Positions 5,462 to 7,508 of a stretch of 7,508 bases of DNA are shown here, in pieces. Origin of the DNA: Bacillota bacterium. GTDB taxonomy: Bacteria; Bacillota; Clostridia; Peptostreptococcales; Anaerovoracaceae. The notes beneath the pieces are model-generated. The model saw nothing but the letters and a program-made list of their open reading frames with translations. It made no database searches and was not told the DNA's origin. The translations under genes were made by a program, and so were the position numbers. The number at the start of each line of letters is the position of its first letter. Position 1 is the first letter of the stretch. The stretch is taken from the NCBI GenBank assembly GCA_017537495.1, contig JAFYKS010000023.1:1-7508 (forward strand). Direction: 5' to 3'.

Positions 5462-6745
5462 CTATACCTCTTTTGATGCCAGTGCCTTTTCCAGCCAGTC
5501 TTTTCCGTCTGTAAAACGGGCAACTACAAAGGAAATCACATAATCTCCTGCTGAATTCACCATGGTTGCAGGCGGATCTACCAGATTGCCGATAGTAATC
5601 GCAATCGGATAGGCAATCTCCAGCTGGGTTGGGAAGAAGATGGAGCACATGATAAATTCTCCAATATAGCCGCCTCCCGGAATGCCTGACATACCTACAG
5701 AAGATACTACCGCTACCAGAATGACCAGCAGATATGTTTCGATCCCCTCAAAAGGAATTCCGAACACGCCGAATAGAAAGGCAATTTTCAATACGCAGGA
5801 AAAACAGGAACCGTCCATGTGCATGGTCGCACCCAGTGGAATTACAATTTCGGATACATCCTTTGGAAGTCCGGTTTCCTTTGCTACCTCCAGATTTGTC
5901 GGAATGGTTGCCACAGAAGAACAGGTGCCCAGTGATGTAACCGCAGGGCGCAGAATATGCCGGAACATGACACGAGGTCCCTGCTTTCCTCCTCCAAACC
6001 AGGCAAACAGCGGAAACGCAATCAGTACATAAACAAGGCAAACAGGATAATATACTGCCAGTCCCCTGCCGTAACTTCCGGCAATAGCCGGACCGTAAGT
6101 CGCTACCAGATCCGCAAAGAACCCCAGAAATGCTATCGGTGCATAGTATGTAATGATTTTTACGATCTGCATCATTACGCCGGACAGATCTTCCAGCCAT
6201 TTTGCAATGACAGAATTTTTACCGCCGTTAAGCTGAACACCGAACCCGAACAAAATAGAAAATACGATAAGCGGCAGCATGGCCCGCCGTGACAGAAGTC
6301 CCACAAAGTCCTCAGCGGTAAAGAAACTTACCAGAAGATCAGCCAGGGATTTCTGTTCCCCCACCTCCCCTGCTGAAAGGGTTCCCCACGGCTCTGTTAC
6401 CGGAGGAATCAGTTTCATCAATACAATCATGATTACTGCTGCGATGGCACCGGTTACAAGGAATGCCGTGATTGTCGTTCCCATCACTTTTCCTGCTCTC
6501 TTCCGGCTCTGCATGTTGGCAACTGCACCTGCAATGGATGCAAAGACCAGCGGAACCACGATACAGAACATGAGATTGATAAATACGGTACCAAGAGGCT
6601 TCAGCACAGAGGCACCAGTAGCCGTCATATTCCCTTCCCCGTCATACGTATTAGGCCAGAGTGCACCGATAAGGCATCCGATAATAATGGCTGCTACCAT
6701 GGCAATCAGTATGCCATAATTGCTTTTAAATGATTTTATGTCCAT
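5462..6745 (-). CDS. Dicarboxylate/amino acid:cation symporter (DAACS/SDF family)
   Basis: This 427-residue inner-membrane protein is full length for the family (PF00375, GltPh/GltT/SstT fold). A scaffold of hydrophobic helices is followed by the transport core: the serine-containing hairpin 1 tip TCSSVATIP (274-282), the cation-site motif HMDGS (309-313, the counterpart of NMDGT), the hairpin 2 tip SGIPGGG (353-359), and the last helix D390-PPATMVNSAGD401. D390, T394, N397 and D401 align with GltPh D394, T398, N401 and D405. A393 stands where GltPh has R397, which binds the side-chain carboxylate of aspartate, so a neutral amino acid or other non-aspartate substrate is more likely. Na+ coupling is expected from the family; the substrate is unproven. 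AAGGAG (6757-6752) lies 6 bases before the ATG. The gene sits downstream of brnQ on the same strand but beyond a terminator, and it has its own strong terminator. Confidence 0.92.
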   Translation of the reverse strand: MDIKSFKSNYGILIAMVAAIIIGCLIGALWPNTYDGEGNMTATGASVLKPLGTVFINLMFCIVVPLVFASIAGAVANMQSRKRAGKVMGTTITAFLVTGAIAAVIMIVLMKLIPPVTEPWGTLSAGEVGEQKSLADLLVSFFTAEDFVGLLSRRAMLPLIVFSILFGFGVQLNGGKNSVIAKWLEDLSGVMMQIVKIITYYAPIAFLGFFADLVATYGPAIAGSYGRGLAVYYPVCLVYVLIAFPLFAWFGGGKQGPRVMFRHILRPAVTSLGTCSSVATIPTNLEVAKETGLPKDVSEIVIPLGATMHMDGSCFSCVLKIAFLFGVFGIPFEGIETYLLVILVAVVSSVGMSGIPGGGYIGEFIMCSIFFPTQLEIAYPIAITIGNLVDPPATMVNSAGDYVISFVVARFTDGKDWLEKALASKEV

Positions 6746-6806
6746 ATAGTACTCCTTTCTTATGCCGCTATCATTCTATGCTGCTCCGTAAACGATATGC
6801 CTCCTG

Positions 6807-6827
6807 TCAATTTATAAATCAAATTGA
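6807..6827. repeat. Inverted repeat TCAATTT-N7-AAATTGA upstream of the symporter gene
   Basis: Perfect 7-base arms (6807-6813 and 6821-6827) lie about 60-80 bases upstream of the symporter start, next to the brnQ terminator. On the minus strand one arm runs into a TTGACA (6810-6805), but I could not find a convincing -10 box at the right distance. It may be an operator or just AT-rich sequence. Confidence 0.25.
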
Positions 6828-6861
6828 AAAGGGATGCTTCCATTTCGGAAACATCCCTTTT
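6827..6861 (-). terminator. Terminator of brnQ
   Basis: AAAAGGGATG (6861-6852 on the minus strand) pairs with CATCCCTTTT (6836-6827), with one A/C mismatch, a 4-bp inner stem TTCC/GGAA and a 5-base loop. The U run at the 3' side is four bases and is partly paired with the A-rich 5' arm, so it may leak into the symporter gene. It starts 16 bases after the brnQ stop codon. Confidence 0.75.
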
Positions 6862-6877
6862 ATGTTATTATAGATTT

Positions 6878-7508
6878 TTATTTTTTCACAGCTTTCCAGA
6901 TCAGACCGATAACAAGACCTGCCAGTGCAGGGCAAATCCAGCCCATGCCCAATCCGAAGAATGGCAGCACATTGCCCACAGCATCCAGAAGCGGATCCAC
7001 ATGGAGCAGCGCTCTCGCACCTTCAGGCAGTGCCTTCAGCAGATCGAAGAATGCAGATACCAGAGTCAGTGCAGTAACAGACACATATACTCGTCTGTCA
7101 TCTCCGAAGAATCTTCCGAATAAAACCAGAAGAATCAGTGTGATTGCCAGCGGATACAGGAACATAAGCACCGGTACGGCATAAGTAATAATACTGGTCA
7201 GACCCAGGTTTGCAACCAGGAATGCCACCCCTGCGAAAATGCAGGTCCACACCTTATTGGACGGTCCCTTCGGGAACAGCTGGGTGAAAGTTTCCGCACA
7301 GCTGGTAGTCAGACCAACAGAGGTCTTCAGACAGGCAAAGGTTACAGTCACAGCCAGAATCAGGGTACCAATTCTTCCGAAATAGTGGTTCGCAATGATA
7401 TACAGTGCTTCTCCGCCGTTTGCACATGCTTCGGTAATACCGCGGCTCTGTACCCCGATCATGGTAATAAAGATATAAATGATACCCATCAGCAGACAGC
7501 TGAAAACA
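6878..7508 (-). CDS. brnQ: Branched-chain amino acid:cation symporter BrnQ, C-terminal part (cut by right edge)
   Basis: The open frame enters from the right edge and gives 209 complete codons to a TAA stop; full family members are about 430-450 residues, so this is roughly the C-terminal half. The ATG at 7489-7487 is internal, because the frame stays open upstream of it (VFSCLL before MGIIYIF). The motif VTFACLKTSVGLTTSCAETF, followed by several hydrophobic helices and a short Lys-rich end (WKAVKK), is typical of the LIVCS family (PF05525), which imports leucine, isoleucine and valine with Na+ or H+ across the inner membrane. The start, promoter and any leader regulation lie outside the window. 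The DAACS symporter gene lies 132 bases downstream, after a terminator. Confidence 0.92.
   Translation of the reverse strand, partial: VFSCLLMGIIYIFITMIGVQSRGITEACANGGEALYIIANHYFGRIGTLILAVTVTFACLKTSVGLTTSCAETFTQLFPKGPSNKVWTCIFAGVAFLVANLGLTSIITYAVPVLMFLYPLAITLILLVLFGRFFGDDRRVYVSVTALTLVSAFFDLLKALPEGARALLHVDPLLDAVGNVLPFFGLGMGWICPALAGLVIGLIWKAVKK

Noticed and set aside
5682..6719. Several plus-strand open frames opposite the symporter gene
   Set aside because: They are antisense shadows of a complete, motif-supported membrane transporter and lack start signals.
6761..6826. TTGACA at 6810-6805 (minus strand) as the -35 box of a symporter promoter
   Set aside because: No -10-like hexamer lies 16-18 bases downstream; the nearest, TAGAAT, is 26 bases away. 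The true promoter of this gene remains undetermined.

Overview
The window looks like a chromosomal segment from a low-to-mid-GC Firmicute, probably an anaerobic, amino-acid-using member of the Negativicutes or Clostridia. The evidence is strong AGGAG-type ribosome binding sites, AT-rich sigma-A-like promoters, hairpin-plus-U-tract terminators, three cation-coupled transporters (NhaC-family antiporter, DAACS symporter, BrnQ) and a bacterial SUV3-like helicase. The genus cannot be fixed from sequence alone. No rRNA, tRNA, CRISPR array, insertion sequence or phage gene was found.

Layout. Bases 1-749 (minus) hold the N-terminal half of an NhaC-family antiporter, starting at TTG and cut by the left edge. 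Bases 750-958 are a divergent control region: an antiporter promoter with an 80-odd-nt leader that can fold into an attenuator-like hairpin, and a separate rightward promoter. Bases 959-3408 (plus) form a tight three-gene operon: a TPR-repeat protein, a DUF4037 protein with a nucleotidyltransferase-like signature, and a DUF4125 protein. The first two overlap by 4 bases (GTGA) and the third follows after 18 bases. The operon ends in a hairpin terminator whose loop and 3' arm contain the last stop codon. Bases 3441-5333 (minus) encode a SUV3-like RNA helicase with a C-terminal four-cysteine zinc-ribbon-like tail. It is convergent with the operon and has its own promoter, with a 15-bp palindrome in the spacer. 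Bases 5462-6745 (minus) encode a dicarboxylate/amino acid:cation symporter, followed by a long terminator hairpin. Bases 6878-7508 (minus) hold the C-terminal half of a BrnQ branched-chain amino acid transporter, cut by the right edge.

How the parts relate. The antiporter, DAACS symporter and BrnQ fit a cell that uses ion gradients to move amino acids or small acids, with the antiporter able to rebuild the gradient. They are separate transcription units here and no direct co-regulation is visible. The TPR-DUF4037-DUF4125 operon is the one candidate for an undescribed system. Its architecture suggests a protein-interaction scaffold, a possible nucleotidyl-transfer enzyme and a small conserved partner, but its biochemical role is unknown. 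The helicase is most likely an RNA-processing enzyme and is not part of that operon.
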